From NCBI RefSeq assembly GCF_001514215.1, contig NZ_KQ948864.1, positions 91,558 to 155,557 on the forward strand: a DNA stretch of 64,000 nt. Direction: 5' to 3'. This document shows, piece by piece, positions 42,965-50,404 of this stretch. The position numbers were made by a program, and so were the translations under genes. The stretch is from Streptomyces bungoensis (GTDB lineage: Bacteria > Actinomycetota > Actinomycetes > Streptomycetales > Streptomycetaceae). The notes under the pieces were generated by a model that ran no database searches, was not told where the DNA came from, and saw only the letters and a program-made list of their open reading frames with translations. Position 1 is the stretch's first letter; the number at the start of each line of letters is the position of its first letter.

Positions 42965-43852
42965 TTACGAACCCTCCGTGAACGCGGTGGCGTGGTCGGC
43001 GGCCCACTGGCGAAACGTTCGCGGCGCCGTCCCGAGGATGTCCGCCACCGCAGTGGTGACGTACGCGGGCTGTCCGACCGCCGCACTCCACGCGGCGAGC
43101 AGCATGTCGACGACCGAGCTGGACGCCGTACCCTCCGACAGGCTCCGGAACTCGTCCGGCGTCATCTCCTCGAATGCGATCCGGCGCACCAGGGCTTCAC
43201 CGATGACGTCCACCTGCGCGGCCTGGGTCAGCGATTCGGGGCCCGTGAGGACGTAGTCCCCTCCGGCGTATCCGTCCTGGTAGAGCGTCCGCGCCGCGAC
43301 GGCTGCGACGTCGCGGTCGTCGACCGGTGCCGTCTCGGCAGCGCCATAAGGCCAACGGACGACCTTGCCCGTCCTGATCGCGGGCGCCCACCAGGCCAGC
43401 GAGTTCGACGCGAGCATCCCCGGCCGGATGATCGTCGACTCGAGTCCGGTGGCCGCGATGAGCCGCTCGATGTCGGCGTGCAGCGCCGCCACGGGATTGG
43501 GCTGCTGGAAGAAGGGGTGCGGCGTCCGGTGCGGGGAGGAGAGGAAGACGACCCGCCGCACGTGGGCTTCCAGTCGCTCGACGACTGCCGCGGTGGTCTG
43601 GGGCGGGGCGGTCCAGACGAGGAAGACCGAACCGGCGCCGTCCAGTGCCGGGTCGAGCGACTCGGGCACGGTGAGGTCGCCGGTGAAGACCTCGACCTTC
43701 GCCGGCAGCGTCGCCGCCGCCTCGGAGCGGCGGGCGAGGACGCGGACGCGCACGCCCGCATCGAGGAGTTGGTCGATGACGACGCGGCCGACTCGGCCCG
43801 TCGCCCCGGTCACGAGTACGGGAGGAACGTCCAGCTGATTCACGCGGCCCAT
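42965..43852 (-). CDS. NmrA-like NAD(P)-binding protein (atypical SDR)
   Basis: 295 residues. The N-terminal Rossmann motif VLVTGATGRVGRVV (about 13-26) and later VVFLSSPH, ADIERLIAATGLESTIIRPG and YVLTGPESLTQAAQVDVIGE are typical of NmrA/azoreductase-like atypical SDRs (SDR_a5 type). The family includes redox sensors and reductases. The start is ATG 43852 (TTG 43855 possible), with no clear ribosome site. The start lies seven bases from the operator-like dyad shared with the divergent TetR gene, so the leader must be short and the gene is probably repressed by that regulator. Confidence 0.88.
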   Translation of the reverse strand: MGRVNQLDVPPVLVTGATGRVGRVVIDQLLDAGVRVRVLARRSEAAATLPAKVEVFTGDLTVPESLDPALDGAGSVFLVWTAPPQTTAAVVERLEAHVRRVVFLSSPHRTPHPFFQQPNPVAALHADIERLIAATGLESTIIRPGMLASNSLAWWAPAIRTGKVVRWPYGAAETAPVDDRDVAAVAARTLYQDGYAGGDYVLTGPESLTQAAQVDVIGEALVRRIAFEEMTPDEFRSLSEGTASSSVVDMLLAAWSAAVGQPAYVTTAVADILGTAPRTFRQWAADHATAFTEGS

Positions 43853-43858
43853 CAAAAC

Positions 43859-43888
43859 GTTACCCGGTTAAAAAAGCAACCTGGTTAC
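43859..43888. promoter_or_regulatory. Operator-like dyad between NmrA-like and TetR genes
   Basis: GTTACCCGGTT-8-AACCTGGTTAC: nine of eleven arm positions are symmetric. A third GTTAC half-site follows at 43893-43897. Situated in the 54-bp space between the two divergent starts, it is the likely TetR binding site. Confidence 0.6.
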
Positions 43889-43906
43889 AACTGTTACGGT
43901 GGTCAG

Positions 43907-44503
43907 GTGAGCGAGTCGACGGGACTGCGGGCCCGCAAGAAGGAGCGGACGCGTGACGCCATCGGCGACGCGGCCGTCTCGCTGTTCCTGGAGCGCGGCT
44001 TCGACCGCGTCTCGGTCAACGACGTCGCCGCGGCGGCCGAGATCTCCAAGCCGACCCTCTTCCGGTACTTCCCCACCAAGGAAGACCTGGTGCTGCACCG
44101 GTTCGCGGACCACCAGGGCGAGGCGGCACGCGTCGTACGCGACCGCAGGTCCGGCATCGAGCCGGTGACAGCGCTGCACCGGCACTTCCGGGCCGCCCTC
44201 GATCGGCACGACCCCGTCACCGGCCTCAACGATCATCCCGAGGTGGTGGCGTTCCACCGGCTGGTTTTCACCACACCGAGCCTGGCGGGACGACTCACGC
44301 AGTACCAACTCGACGACGAGGCGGCGCTGGCGGACGCCCTCGGCGACGGCATCCAGGCCCGCCTGCGCGCCGCCCAAGTACTCGCGGTCCAACGGGTGCT
44401 CGCCCGGACCAACTGGCAGAAGATCGCCGACGGCCGGACCGCCCACGACGTCCACCCCGAGGCCGTAGCCGATGCCGACCTGGCATTCGACCGGCTGCGG
44501 TGA
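43907..44503 (+). CDS. TetR-family transcriptional regulator
   Basis: 198 residues. The helix-turn-helix (TRDAIGDAAVSLFLERGFDR through SVNDVAAAAEISKPTLFRYF, residues 13-56) is a classic TetR domain, followed by an all-helical ligand domain ending DADLAFDRLR (TetR_C-type). The start is GTG 43907; the long upstream frame is antisense to the NmrA-like gene. The leader is short. The dyad in the 54-bp intergenic space suggests control of both its own gene and the NmrA-like gene. Confidence 0.9.
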   Translation: MSESTGLRARKKERTRDAIGDAAVSLFLERGFDRVSVNDVAAAAEISKPTLFRYFPTKEDLVLHRFADHQGEAARVVRDRRSGIEPVTALHRHFRAALDRHDPVTGLNDHPEVVAFHRLVFTTPSLAGRLTQYQLDDEAALADALGDGIQARLRAAQVLAVQRVLARTNWQKIADGRTAHDVHPEAVADADLAFDRLR

Positions 44504-44796
44504 CAGGCGAACCCCGGTCGAACGAGCAGGCCAGGTGCACGCCGTGCCACGGGCCCAGTCAGGCCGCTCCCGCGGATGCCGGCGGCGACCGCCTCGTCGG
44601 AGACAGGCCGCCGGCATGGCCTTGATCACGGAAGGTGAGGGGCGCCGCCGGACAGCCGCTCCTCCCCCGCTTGGCCGGCCGGCGCAGCCTCGGAGGATCC
44701 CGACCGAGGGCGCTCACCCCGCCACCCCGGACATCGTCTTCCCACACGGCGGGACCAGGCGGTGCGTCGACTGGTTTCACCTCGTAGGCTTCCGCC

Positions 44797-45438
44797 ATGA
44801 CCGACTTCCACGCCCTGACGCCCCGCGACGCGTTCGAGCTGCTCATGGCCGGCAACAAGCGCTTCGTCTCCGGCGCCACGGAACACCCGAATCAGGACGC
44901 CGCCCGCCGCACCGAGACCGCACCGTCCCAGCAGCCTTTCGCCGTGCTGTTCGGGTGCTCCGACTCCCGGCTGGCCGCAGAGATCATCTTCGACCGCGGT
45001 CTGGGCGACCTGTTCGTGGTCCGCACCGCCGGGCATGTCGCTGGTACCGAAGTCCTCGGATCCATCGAATTCGGTGTGAGCGTCCTCAACGCGCCGCTGA
45101 TCGTCGTCCTCGGCCACGACTCGTGCGGCGCCGTCGCCGCGGCTTGCTCCGCCCTGGAGAACGGGCAGACGCCGGGCGGCTTCGTCCGGGACGTCGTCGA
45201 ACGGGTGACTCCGAGCGTGCTGGCAGCCCGCGCCGCCGGACGCGAGACGGCTGAGGAGATACTGGCCGAGCACATCGAGGCCACCGCAGACCTGCTGCTC
45301 GAACGCTCTCGCGTCCTCGCCGAGCGGGTGGCCGCCGGCCGCCTCGGGGTGGTGGGGCTGTCCTACCGGCTGACCGACGGAAGCGCACAGCTCGTCGCCG
45401 CCCGCGGCCTGGACGCGGTGGTCCCCACCGCGCCCTGA
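44797..45438 (+). CDS. Beta-class carbonic anhydrase
   Basis: 213 residues, interconverting CO2 and bicarbonate. Zinc ligands are Cys54, His107 and Cys110 (FGCSDSR and LGHDSCG), with the Asp56-Arg58 dyad. Strand and helix pattern (GDLFVVRTAGHVAG, GSIEFGVSVLNAPLIVVLGH) matches actinobacterial beta-CAs. Length and motifs are complete and no signal peptide is seen. The start is ATG 44797 with a weak AGGC. It stands alone, and the 293 bp upstream carry no recognised gene. Confidence 0.93.
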   Translation: MTDFHALTPRDAFELLMAGNKRFVSGATEHPNQDAARRTETAPSQQPFAVLFGCSDSRLAAEIIFDRGLGDLFVVRTAGHVAGTEVLGSIEFGVSVLNAPLIVVLGHDSCGAVAAACSALENGQTPGGFVRDVVERVTPSVLAARAAGRETAEEILAEHIEATADLLLERSRVLAERVAAGRLGVVGLSYRLTDGSAQLVAARGLDAVVPTAP

Positions 45439-45939
45439 CCGACCCCGCCGCGGCCGCTCAGGCGGAGGGCCGGGCCCCGCAGCCCGGCGAAGCCGGTTGG
45501 CGATCGCGAGACCCAGCCCCTCCCCCACCGGCAGGGACGCAACGATGAAGGGGCGGACGATGGCGGCCCGGTGCGCGTCGTTGACGGCTTCGTCGACGGG
45601 TGGCCAGGACCAGCGGTCGGCGTGTCCGCCTTCACCGTCCGCTGCCGGCCCTCGGGCTCGATCGCGACGGACAGGGCGCGCGTGCCTTGGCCACCCGGTG
45701 CGGACAGGGGATCGGCAGCGGCGCGCCTGCTTCCCGAGTTACGGGAGCCTGCGCCGCGCGCCTTCGCGCGGGAGTCGTCCGTCAGTCCCGCCGCCTACCG
45801 GCGTCGGCGACCGCCCGCCGCGAGCCGGCCGCGAGTGGTGTCCGGCGGACGGCGGCGGTGCGGACCACTCCACCCCGAGGACGACCCTTCGGCCGCCTCG
45901 ATGGCCTCCGAAGGGTCGGACGTCGCCGTGCCACGCCGG
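45439..45939. other. Probably decayed sequence, no gene assigned (501 bp)
   Basis: Leftward translation in two frames gives pieces (SVAIEPEGRQRTVKADTPTA, then AAIVRPFIVASLPVGEGLG) that vaguely recall the end of a LysR ligand domain. The match is too weak to annotate. Nothing else was seen. Confidence 0.35.
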
Positions 45940-46785
45940 TCAGGCGACCCAGGCCGCGGTGAGACCCTGGACCGCCGAGCCGTCCGGGTCGGCGAGCTTG
46001 GTGGCGACGAAGGCGCGGGCCCAGTCGGAGGTCTGGATCCGGAAGGCGGGCCGGTCGGCGTCCAGTGCCTCCATGACCGCTTCCGCCACTGCGGCCGGTG
46101 TCTGCGCGCTGCCTTCGCGGAACTGCTCGACGGTGCGGTCGATGTAGCGGCGCAGGGCGCCGGAGTAAGGGCCGGCGTCGATGCCGGCTTGCAGATCGAT
46201 GCCGATGTTGTTCACGAACTCGGTGGCGGCGGCGCCGGGTTCCACGACCGACACGCTGACCCCCAGGGTGTCCGCCACGGGAGCCAGGCTCTCCATATAG
46301 CCTTCGACGGCGAACTTGGCGGCGCAGTAGGCCTCGTTGAACGGCTGGCCGATCACACCGCCGACGCTGGTGACCGTGATCAGACGGCCACCGGTGGCGC
46401 GCAGGTGGGGCAGGGCGGCCTTGGAGACGTTGAGGACGCCGAAGAAGTTGACCTCCATCACCTTGCGGACGTCTGCGATGCCGTCCCTCTCGAGGGTGCC
46501 GAGGTGCCCGGCGCCGGCATTGTTGACGACGGCGTCCAGACGGCCGTAGTCGCCGATCACGCCGTCGACGGCCGCGGCGACGGATACCTCGTCGGTCACG
46601 TCGAGCTGGCGGATGTCGAGTTCGACGCCCGCGTCGGAGGCGGCCTTCCTCAGCGCGTCGGTGCGAGTGGTGTCGCGGAGGGTGGCGACCGTACGCCAGC
46701 CTGCCCGGGCGGCGGCGACGGCAGCGGCAAGGCCTATGCCGGAGGACGTTCCGGTGATGAGGACGGTGCGCGGGGTGGTGGTCAT
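45940..46785 (-). CDS. SDR-family oxidoreductase
   Basis: 281 residues, classical SDR: TGTSSGIG (cofactor, about residues 10-17), NNAG near 89, TSVGGVIGQPFNEAYCAAKF with catalytic Ser, Tyr and Lys, then EPGAAATEF. The longer C-terminal part fits the ketoreductase/retinol-type branch often adjacent to MarR or TetR regulators. The start is ATG 46785 with GGAAGG. Its promoter TTGCGT-17-TATGTT (46848-46820) is covered by the MarR dyad, so strong repression by the divergent MarR protein is likely. Confidence 0.92.
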   Translation of the reverse strand: MTTTPRTVLITGTSSGIGLAAAVAAARAGWRTVATLRDTTRTDALRKAASDAGVELDIRQLDVTDEVSVAAAVDGVIGDYGRLDAVVNNAGAGHLGTLERDGIADVRKVMEVNFFGVLNVSKAALPHLRATGGRLITVTSVGGVIGQPFNEAYCAAKFAVEGYMESLAPVADTLGVSVSVVEPGAAATEFVNNIGIDLQAGIDAGPYSGALRRYIDRTVEQFREGSAQTPAAVAEAVMEALDADRPAFRIQTSDWARAFVATKLADPDGSAVQGLTAAWVA

Positions 46786-46806
46786 GGTGGGCCTTCCAGG
46801 TTTATG

Positions 46807-46847
46807 TGCGTGCACACACAACATAGCTTCATGTGTGTGTGCACGCA
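46807..46847. promoter_or_regulatory. MarR-type double operator
   Basis: Perfect 14-bp inverted repeat TGCGTGCACACACA-13-TGTGTGTGCACGCA. Each arm is itself nearly palindromic around GTGCAC, so it may hold two dimer sites 29 bp apart. It covers the SDR promoter and the -35 region of the marR-like gene. Confidence 0.75.
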
Positions 46848-46848
46848 A
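46820..46848 (-). promoter_or_regulatory. SDR gene promoter inside the MarR operator
   Basis: Minus strand: TTGCGT (46848-46843), 17-bp spacer, TATGTT (46825-46820). Both boxes overlap the operator arms. Confidence 0.55.
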
Positions 46849-46855
46849 CCTCTCC

Positions 46856-46861
46856 TATACT
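46856..46861 (+). promoter_or_regulatory. -10 box of a leaderless marR-like gene
   Basis: TATACT ends six bases before the ATG at 46868, so the first transcribed base should be at or next to the start codon. No ribosome site exists in those six bases, which is consistent with leaderless translation. Confidence 0.6.
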
Positions 46862-46867
46862 CGTGCC

Positions 46868-47353
46868 ATGGCGAAGAAGCTGCAGCAGGCCGACATGCCG
46901 GCCACCGACTACGCCTTCTACGGGCTGGTGTGGGCGGGCACGGTGTTGACCGAACGTGTCGACCGCGCCCTCGTCAAGGCCCACGACCTCCCGGTGTCGT
47001 GGTTCGAGGTCATGCTCTGGTTGGCATCCAGCCCGGATCCCGTGCCCGCCTCCGTACTCGGCAACAGCACCATGCTCAGCCGCAGCCAGGTGTCCCGGGT
47101 CGTGGACGCCCTCCAGGCCAGAGGGCTGGTGACCCGTACCCCCTCGGCCCGCGACGCGCGCTCGGTCGAGGTCTCGCTCACCACGGACGGCCGCAAGGTC
47201 TTCGAGCAGGCCGACGCCACCCGCCGGGAGGTGCTGGCACCCGTCTTCACCGATCTGCTCGACGAGCACGACATCAACGCTCTGGGCAGGGCGTGGCACA
47301 AGCTCAAAGCCGAGAAGGCCGGTCAGGACCCGGCGCCCCGGTCCTCCCAGTAG
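46868..47353 (+). CDS. MarR-family transcriptional regulator
   Basis: 161 residues. The winged helix (SVLGNSTMLSRSQVSRVVDA and LQARGLVTRTPSARDARSVE, residues about 57-100) has the DxR wing signature of MarR, and the flanking helices form the dimer interface. The start is ATG 46868, six bases after a TATACT -10 box and therefore probably leaderless. It is divergent from an SDR gene with a large shared operator, so it likely represses both. The ligand is unknown. Confidence 0.92.
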   Translation: MAKKLQQADMPATDYAFYGLVWAGTVLTERVDRALVKAHDLPVSWFEVMLWLASSPDPVPASVLGNSTMLSRSQVSRVVDALQARGLVTRTPSARDARSVEVSLTTDGRKVFEQADATRREVLAPVFTDLLDEHDINALGRAWHKLKAEKAGQDPAPRSSQ

Positions 47354-47583
47354 GCCGCACCCCGGCGACGGCCACGGGGCCCTGGCGCGTCGGCCTCCGC
47401 CTCGTGGGACCGAGCCGGTGACGGGTGCCGGACGACGGGTGGCGAGGTCGCGGAGACACAGCGTCCGGGTGATCGCGGTCCGCCGAGGGATCGACGTGGC
47501 GGCGGACCCGGGAAGCCATTATCGCGGACGATGGGGGTAAGCGATCGTGACCCCAACCGTTCGCACGAAAGTGGTGCCCTGCC

Positions 47584-48075
47584 ATGGCCGATACACAGGA
47601 CGTCGTCGAGCTCATCCTCCAGGACCACCGACACATGGAAGACCTGTTCCGCCTGATGCGGAGCGTCGAGGCCGACCGGGCCGCCGCGCTCCGGGAGTTC
47701 GCCGACCTGCTGATCGCCCACGCGCTGGCCGAGGAGTCCGAGGTCTATCCCGCCCTGAAGAGGTACAAGAACATCGACGACGAAGAGGTCGAGCACGGCG
47801 AGCACGAGCACGACGAAGGCAACAAGGCCCTCCTGGACCTCCTGGAAGTGGAGGAGGTCGGCTCCGAGGAGTGGGACTCCAAGCTGGAGGAGCTGGTGGA
47901 GGCCGTCACCCACCACGCCGATGAGGAGGAGCGCACCATCCTCAACGGAGCGCGCGAGAACGTGGCCATGGAACGGCGAGAGGAACTGGGGGCGGCGTTC
48001 CGCGAGGAGCGTGAGCGTCAGCTCAAGGCAGGTTGCGGCTCGATCGACAACGTACGCAGCATCGTCAACTCCTGA
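47584..48075 (+). CDS. Hemerythrin-like HHE-domain protein
   Basis: 163 residues. The four-helix HHE cation-binding pattern is visible: LILQDHRHMEDLF (His at about 15-17), LLIAHALAEESEVYP (H...E) and EAVTHHADEEERTI (HH...E), giving the di-iron ligands. A very acidic insert (DDEEVEHGEHEHDEGNKALL) lies between helices 2 and 3. Such proteins bind oxygen, iron or nitric oxide and are stress-linked in streptomycetes. The start is ATG 47584. A GC-rich hairpin follows, so it is monocistronic. Confidence 0.9.
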   Translation: MADTQDVVELILQDHRHMEDLFRLMRSVEADRAAALREFADLLIAHALAEESEVYPALKRYKNIDDEEVEHGEHEHDEGNKALLDLLEVEEVGSEEWDSKLEELVEAVTHHADEEERTILNGARENVAMERREELGAAFREERERQLKAGCGSIDNVRSIVNS

Positions 48076-48111
48076 CCGCTGCCCCTCAGCCACGCCGTAG
48101 CCGGAGCACGT

Positions 48112-48142
48112 GCCCGGGCCCCGGGGGCCCAAGGTCCCGGGC
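48112..48142 (+). terminator. GC-rich hairpin after the hemerythrin-like gene
   Basis: GCCCGGG (48112-48118) pairs with CCCGGGC (48136-48142), with further GC pairing inside the loop, 37 bp after the stop codon. Confidence 0.5.
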
Positions 48143-48166
48143 CCGGCCTCACGGGCCGGCACTGCC

Positions 48167-48280
48167 GCGGTTCGTCCGGTCTCACCTCTTCGTCGGCGAT
48201 CACTTGGCCCTCGACTTCGCCGCCACGGTGGCACGGCGCACCACCCGTCCCAGGGAACTGCTGGTCGAGCCCGCTCGAAG
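48167..48280 (+). pseudogene. CGNR zinc-finger (ABATE-domain) protein remnant
   Basis: FVGDHLALDFAATVARRTTR with PRELL is the start of an ABATE/CGNR zinc-finger protein (GxxLALDFxxT motif). The C-terminal zinc finger and most of the domain are missing; the frame continues with unrelated Ala/Pro-rich residues. Confidence 0.55.
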
Positions 48281-48417
48281 CGGAGCTGCGGAAGCAGAGC
48301 CAACGCCGGCGCCTGCCGCAGCCGAACTCGCGAGGACGAATCGGCACAGTCCGGTTTCCACTCCGGGGCGCCGTATCCCACCGTCAGTCGTACGACCACG
48401 ATCGGTCCATGACCCGT

Positions 48418-49128
48418 CTACGGCTCCGGAGTCGGCTCAGAGCTGTCGAGGGACTGGGCCCAGATCAGCAGTTCGGGGGCGTGCAGCGCCGGTAACCACA
48501 GGTCGGCACGGGCGGCGCCGTCGCCCTGCGGCCGGGGGCCGACACCCACGACCCGCAGTCCGGCACGGCGGGCCGCTTCCACACCGGTCAGGGAGTCCTC
48601 GACGGCCAGGGCCCGGTGCGGGCGGACACCGCAGAGCCGGGCCGCCACGGTGTAGACGTCCGGGTACGGTTTCGGGCGCACGCCGTCGCCGGGGTCGGGG
48701 ACGACGATGTGCTGGAATCGCGCGCGCAGTCCGGCCCGCTCCAGGCTGCCTTCCACCACTACCCTCGGGCAGTTGCTGGCCACGGCCAGCGGCAGCCGTT
48801 CGGAGAGCAGCCGGACGAGCCGGCTCGCGCCCGGCATCGTCACGGGGTCGTCGGTGACGAGCGCCAGGAAGTGGTCGAGAACCGCGGCCGTCAGGTCTTC
48901 CGTCAGTTCGGGTTTGTGCACCGACCGCGCCATCAGCCGGCCGCAGTCCTCGTAGTGCAGGCCTTTGGCCCGTTCCGCGAAAGCGGGCGGTGGCTGGAGC
49001 CCGTACTCCCGGAAGGCCCGGTTGCGGGCCTCCTGCCAGTGGCGTTCGCTGTCCATCAGTGTGCCGTCACAGTCGAAGACGACGGCTTCGGGCGCCCAGT
49101 CGAGCAGATCGTGGGTCGTGGTGGTCAC
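48418..49128 (-). CDS. HAD-superfamily hydrolase (subfamily IA phosphatase)
   Basis: 236 residues, beta-phosphoglucomutase-like HAD hydrolase. Motif I FDCDGTLMDSE is near residue 17 (nucleophile Asp), motif II VASNCPR, motif III Lys in PKPYPD, and motif IV VEDSLTGVEAA. The cap domain lies between motifs I and II. The start is GTG 49128, immediately after AGGAGG; the ATG 49152 frame is rejected. It is divergent from a butyrolactone-receptor-like TetR gene across 395 bp. A phosphatase step is needed in A-factor-type biosynthesis, so a link is possible but unproven. Confidence 0.9.
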   Translation of the reverse strand: MTTTTHDLLDWAPEAVVFDCDGTLMDSERHWQEARNRAFREYGLQPPPAFAERAKGLHYEDCGRLMARSVHKPELTEDLTAAVLDHFLALVTDDPVTMPGASRLVRLLSERLPLAVASNCPRVVVEGSLERAGLRARFQHIVVPDPGDGVRPKPYPDVYTVAARLCGVRPHRALAVEDSLTGVEAARRAGLRVVGVGPRPQGDGAARADLWLPALHAPELLIWAQSLDSSEPTPEP

Positions 49129-49203
49129 AGGTCCTCCTATGTGTTCGCGCATGGCACGCAGAATTTCCGACTATCCGCAGAAAGCGAAAAGATAGTGACG
49201 GCT

Positions 49204-49233
49204 ATGTTATTTCCAACCCGACAAATCGGGCAA
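49204..49233 (-). promoter_or_regulatory. Candidate promoter of the HAD hydrolase gene
   Basis: Minus strand TTGCCC (49233-49228), 18-bp spacer, TAACAT (49209-49204). A small CCCGA-4-TCGGG dyad overlaps the -35 side. Confidence 0.4.
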
Positions 49234-49454
49234 TAACTCTTTCCAGTGACGCGACGCCGCCAGGAATCGGGCGTACGGCCGTGCGGCGGTGACAGCGGGC
49301 GATCGGCGATCGGGGACGTCAACTGAGATGGAGGGCAGTCCAGTTGACACGTGGGCACCGGCCGTTCGCAGCCGAGGGTGAACCACGCCCACTACCACTC
49401 ACCCGCGCTTCCTTTCGAAAAAGGGGCGTAATTACCGCACGAGTGTGACCGCTT

Positions 49455-49485
49455 TTGCTCCGGGCGCACGCTGGCGCACTAAATT
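49455..49485 (+). promoter_or_regulatory. Candidate promoter of the receptor-like TetR gene
   Basis: TTGCTC (49455-49460), 19-bp spacer, TAAATT (49480-49485), 38 bp upstream of the GTG start. The remaining part of this 395-bp intergenic region is AT-richer than its surroundings and holds no gene. Confidence 0.4.
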
Positions 49486-49523
49486 CGTGACCGGCGGTAC
49501 AACCGAGCGAGGGTAGACGGAAC

Positions 49524-50153
49524 GTGCAGGAACGGGCGAAGGAAACCCGCAGATCACTGTTGGAAGCGGCTGCGCAGCTCTTCGCCGAACACGGTTACGC
49601 GGCCACCAGCGTCAACAACATAAGCGCCCGGTCGGGCCGGACCAGTGGCGCCGTCTACTTCCACTACGCCGGCAAGGAGGGCATCGCCGTGGCCGTCGTC
49701 CGGGACCGGTTCGCCGACTGGTCGCGGCTCGCCGCGCGCTACGCGGACGAGGCGGTACCCCCGGTCGAGCGGCTCGTCGCCCTCAGCTACGACATCGCCC
49801 ATGCCCTCTCCGAGGAACCTGTGACGCGTGCCGGTGCCCGCCTGTGGGCCGAGCGCGCCACCATCAACGCTCCCCTGCCCGACCCGTTCGCGCTGTGGAC
49901 CGCCGCCGCCACCCGACTGCTCGCGCAGGCCCGGCTCGCCGGCCAGCTGAACGCGCATGTCCGCCCGGCCCACACGGCCCGCGCACTGGTGCGTGCGTTC
50001 TTCGGCCTGTGCGCCCTCACCGAGGCACTGGAGAGTACGGCCGTCGTCATCGATCGGCTGACCGACTGGTGGCAGTTGACCCTGCCGTCCCTTCAGCCCC
50101 AGCACCAGCCCCAGCCCCAGCCCGTGCGCGAGGACCCGTCGACGGCACAGTGA
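49524..50153 (+). CDS. TetR regulator, gamma-butyrolactone-receptor-like (ArpA/ScbR type)
   Basis: 209 residues. The DNA-binding part QERAKETRRSLLEAAAQLFA then GYAATSVNNISARSG and SGAVYFHYAGKEGIA is characteristic of A-factor/SCB receptor proteins (GYxxTSVxDIxxRxGxTxGALYFHFxxKE). The ligand domain is of normal length and ends DRLTDWWQLTLPSL before a Pro/Gln tail (QPQHQPQPQPQPV). The start is GTG 49524 with GAGGG. No butyrolactone synthase (afsA type) gene is in the window, so it could be an orphan pseudo-receptor. A divergent HAD phosphatase gene lies upstream. Confidence 0.88.
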   Translation: MQERAKETRRSLLEAAAQLFAEHGYAATSVNNISARSGRTSGAVYFHYAGKEGIAVAVVRDRFADWSRLAARYADEAVPPVERLVALSYDIAHALSEEPVTRAGARLWAERATINAPLPDPFALWTAAATRLLAQARLAGQLNAHVRPAHTARALVRAFFGLCALTEALESTAVVIDRLTDWWQLTLPSLQPQHQPQPQPVREDPSTAQ

Positions 50154-50404
50154 CGCCCGGCGATCCCGGGCACCCCGCACCGGTGACGGTCTTCTTGACC
50201 GGTGCCTTCGCCACGCTGCGAGGCATCCGGAGGCTCACGGAGGCAGGGCGGCACGACTGCCGCAGAGCTTCGGAGAACCGCATGCCCCGCAGCACGTCGG
50301 ATCGCTCCCCGGCGAAGGGCCGTTCGACGACGGGATACGGCCCCCGGCGCGGAACGCCGTTGCATGCGAGGCATGCCGAGCCCGATGTGGTCGAGATGTC
50401 AGTC
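50154..50404. other. Intergenic, nothing recognised
   Basis: 251 bp without a supported gene or clear dyad. Confidence 0.35.

Noticed and set aside
45450..45800. LysR-type regulator remnant
   Set aside because: Only loose resemblance in two frames; too weak to annotate.
45571..47421. 616-residue rightward frame
   Set aside because: It is antisense to the SDR gene and out of frame with the MarR gene; no motif matches.
49153..49523. Autoregulatory element for a butyrolactone receptor
   Set aside because: I looked for the ACxxxCxxTCGGTxT-type dyad and found none convincing; only promoter-like boxes were seen.
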